Source of the DNA: Planctomycetaceae bacterium
GTDB taxonomy: Bacteria; Planctomycetota; Phycisphaerae; UBA1845; UTPLA1
Direction of reading: 5' to 3'
DNA length: 64,000 bases
Assembly: GCA_011525745.1 (NCBI GenBank)
Contig: WYBU01000146.1
Span: forward strand, 1 to 64,000
The notes beneath the pieces are model-generated. The model did not search any database. It saw only the letters and a list, made by a program, of their open reading frames with translations, and was not told the origin of the DNA. The translations under genes were made by a program, and so were the position numbers. Positions 62,480-64,000 of the stretch are shown here, in pieces (the first letter of the stretch is position 1; every line of letters begins with the position of its first letter).

Positions 62480-64000
62480 TTACAACGGTTTGACGAACAA
62501 CTCGGCGGCGTGGCCTTCGATGTCCACGCGGTGGGCGGTGATGCCGGCGAGCGGGGCGGCGGCGATGCGCGCGGCGAGGGTTTCGCCGGCCAGGTAGGAC
62601 TCGAACGCGCGGACCACGTCCTGCAACTCGGCGTCGGCGGCGATGCCCAGTTCGATGCGCTGTTCGTAGCGCAGGTCGAGGTTTTTGCGAATCTGCTGAA
62701 CGTGGTGCACCAGCTCGCGGGCCAGGCCCTCGCGCCGCAATTCGTCGCTGATCTCGGTGCGCAGCACGACGACCGCCGTGCGGTTCTGCGCCGCCGTCCA
62801 GCCGGGCTTGGCCGACAGCTCGACCTTGACGTCCTCGGGCGTCAGCTCGATGGGTTGTCCATCGACCGTCAGCGGCGCGCGGCCGCGATCTTCGAGCTGT
62901 CGGCGCAGCGCGGCCGGATCGGCGAGCTTGGCCAGCGCGGTCTTGATGGCCGGCGCGAGCTTTCCGAAACGGGGGCCGAGGGACTTGAAGTTGGGCTTGA
63001 CCTGGTAGTTGACGTAGTGGTCGGCGTGGGCGGTGAACTCGACCGCCTTGACGTTCAGCTCGTCGCAGAAGAGCGATTCGTGGGCGGCCAGCCAGGCGGT
63101 GTGGGCCGGGTTGGCGAGCACGATTTCGACCAGCGGCAGGGGCTGGCGGACGCGGATTTTGGCCTCGGCGCGGGCGGCGCGGCCGAGCGAGACGATGTCG
63201 CGCACAACGGCCATTTCTTCGGACAGTTTTTCGTCGATGCGCGCGGGATCGGGCGCCGGGTAGTCGCACAGGTGGACGCTGTCGGGCGGGCGGGCGTCGC
63301 CGCGGGCCGCGCCGGTCACGACGAGGTTCTGATAGAGCGTTTCGGCCAGGAAGGGCGTGAACGGGGCGATCAGCAGCGTCGTGGTGATGAGGCAGTCGTA
63401 GAGGACGGCGTAGGCGGCCTGTTTGTCGGCGTCCATGCCGCCGCGCCAGTAACGTTCGCGGCTGCGGCGGACGTACCAGTTGGAGAGGGCGTCGACGAAG
63501 TCGTTGAGGCGGCGTGCGGCGGAGAAGTTGTCGTAGGCGTCCATGGCCGCGCGGACGTCGCGGATGGCGCCGTGCAGTTCGCTGAGAATCCAGCGGTCCA
63601 GTTCGCCGAGGGCGTCGGGCAGCCGGGCCGCGCCGAACGGCGGGGGCGTCCAGCGGTCGATGTTGGCGTAGATGACGAAGAATGAATAGACGTTGTAGAG
63701 GCGGATGAGGAACTCGCGCTGGCCGTCGGCGATGGCCGATTCCTGGAAGCGGATGCTGGTCCAGGGCGCCTGACCGGAAAAGAAGAGCCAGCGCATGGCG
63801 TCGGCGCCTTCGTGGTCGAAGATGTAGCCGGGTTCCTTGTAGTTTTTCTTGCTCTTGGACATCTTCAGGCCGTCTTCGCCCATGAGCAGGCCGAGGACGA
63901 TGCAGTTGCGGAAGGGAATGGGGTAATCGGGTCGCGTGGCACGGGCTTGTAGTCCGTGCGTCATGGCCTCGTCGTCTTGCGCGGCAGGCTCTTGCAGCCC
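62480..64000 (-). CDS. ileS: isoleucine-tRNA ligase, C-terminal part (cut by window end)
   Basis: The 3' part of ileS, open to the window edge. GLKMSKSKKNY is the KMSKS motif, followed by the anticodon-binding domain (LYNVYSFFVIYANIDRW, NWYVRRSRERYW) and the tail with no CxxC zinc ribbon in this part. Before PFRNCIVLGLLMG, where family members have catalytic-domain sequence, this gene carries GLQEPAAQDEAMTHGLQARA, encoded by a palindromic repeat (63939-63959 and onward). So the repeat sits in frame close to the catalytic loop. An ATG within it at 63964 is not the gene start. Confidence 0.9.
   Translation of the reverse strand, partial: GLQEPAAQDDEAMTHGLQARATRPDYPIPFRNCIVLGLLMGEDGLKMSKSKKNYKEPGYIFDHEGADAMRWLFFSGQAPWTSIRFQESAIADGQREFLIRLYNVYSFFVIYANIDRWTPPPFGAARLPDALGELDRWILSELHGAIRDVRAAMDAYDNFSAARRLNDFVDALSNWYVRRSRERYWRGGMDADKQAAYAVLYDCLITTTLLIAPFTPFLAETLYQNLVVTGAARGDARPPDSVHLCDYPAPDPARIDEKLSEEMAVVRDIVSLGRAARAEAKIRVRQPLPLVEIVLANPAHTAWLAAHESLFCDELNVKAVEFTAHADHYVNYQVKPNFKSLGPRFGKLAPAIKTALAKLADPAALRRQLEDRGRAPLTVDGQPIELTPEDVKVELSAKPGWTAAQNRTAVVVLRTEISDELRREGLARELVHHVQQIRKNLDLRYEQRIELGIAADAELQDVVRAFESYLAGETLAARIAAAPLAGITAHRVDIEGHAAELFVKPL
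63939..63959. repeat. in-frame palindrome inside ileS
   Basis: GCACGGGCT-TGT-AGTCCGTGC, a 9-bp stem (one G-T) with 3-nt loop. A second half-palindrome begins near 63983 and leaves the window. Confidence 0.8.

Overview
The window is GC-rich bacterial chromosome. It most likely comes from an uncultivated member of the Planctomycetota, possibly Phycisphaerae-like. This is inferred from a PEP-CTERM surface protein, small zinc-ribbon membrane proteins, an anti-sigma protein with a dockerin-like calcium loop, a selenocysteine-containing SelD, and many small palindromic intergenic repeats. No 16S rRNA or taxonomic marker was searched.

Layout. 0-9.7 kb: a 27-bp hairpin array, a MazG-like hydrolase, a TPR metalloprotease, an unknown/PIN toxin-like pair, two envelope proteins, clpP, tig and tRNA-Gly(GCC). 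9.9-11.4 kb: a REP-associated Y1 transposase (RAYT) inside palindromic units with an exact 150-bp period. 11.5-31 kb: Gfo/Idh oxidoreductase, undecaprenyl-phosphate sugar transferase, cyclophilin-like protein, squalene-cyclase-fold protein, esterase, selD with an in-frame UGA, moaA, ECF sigma/anti-sigma, PEP-CTERM protein, coaB, TerC, a GlcE-like FAD protein and an ABC exporter. 31-38 kb: eno and an ftsB-like gene, paaBCD without paaA, a dual-OB/DUF488/DUF488 operon and sucD. 38-51 kb: secreted repeat protein, a broken PIN-like gene inside a second REP cluster, sialidase, apt, M28 peptidase, class II aldolase, two unknown proteins, PilZ, CpaE-like ATPase, PDZ-hydrolase and HD-GYP protein. 51.6-55.3 kb: an ArsR-led operon on the minus strand with paired operators. 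55.8-58.3 kb: a second sigma/anti-sigma pair and a PemK toxin operon. 58.8-64 kb: tgt-yajC, a periplasmic protein, gltA and the 3' part of ileS.

The main theme beyond housekeeping genes is the palindromic repeats. At least six families occupy the gaps between genes. Members of related families also lie in frame inside three coding sequences: an acidic membrane protein, a PDZ-hydrolase and ileS just before KMSKS. This resembles the Rickettsia palindromic elements. Low-complexity 'stutter' DNA (GTCGAAA-type and TTCAGC-type) fills many of the remaining gaps.

Other points that automatic annotation would probably miss: selD starts upstream of a UGA selenocysteine codon and has a SECIS-like hairpin. 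Two genes (arsR, moaA) look leaderless. Two enzyme-like proteins lack their key catalytic residue. One SRPBCC gene is split by an in-frame UGA. A dual-OB + DUF488 + DUF488 operon, with its own promoter and overlapping genes, is the best candidate for a poorly described system.
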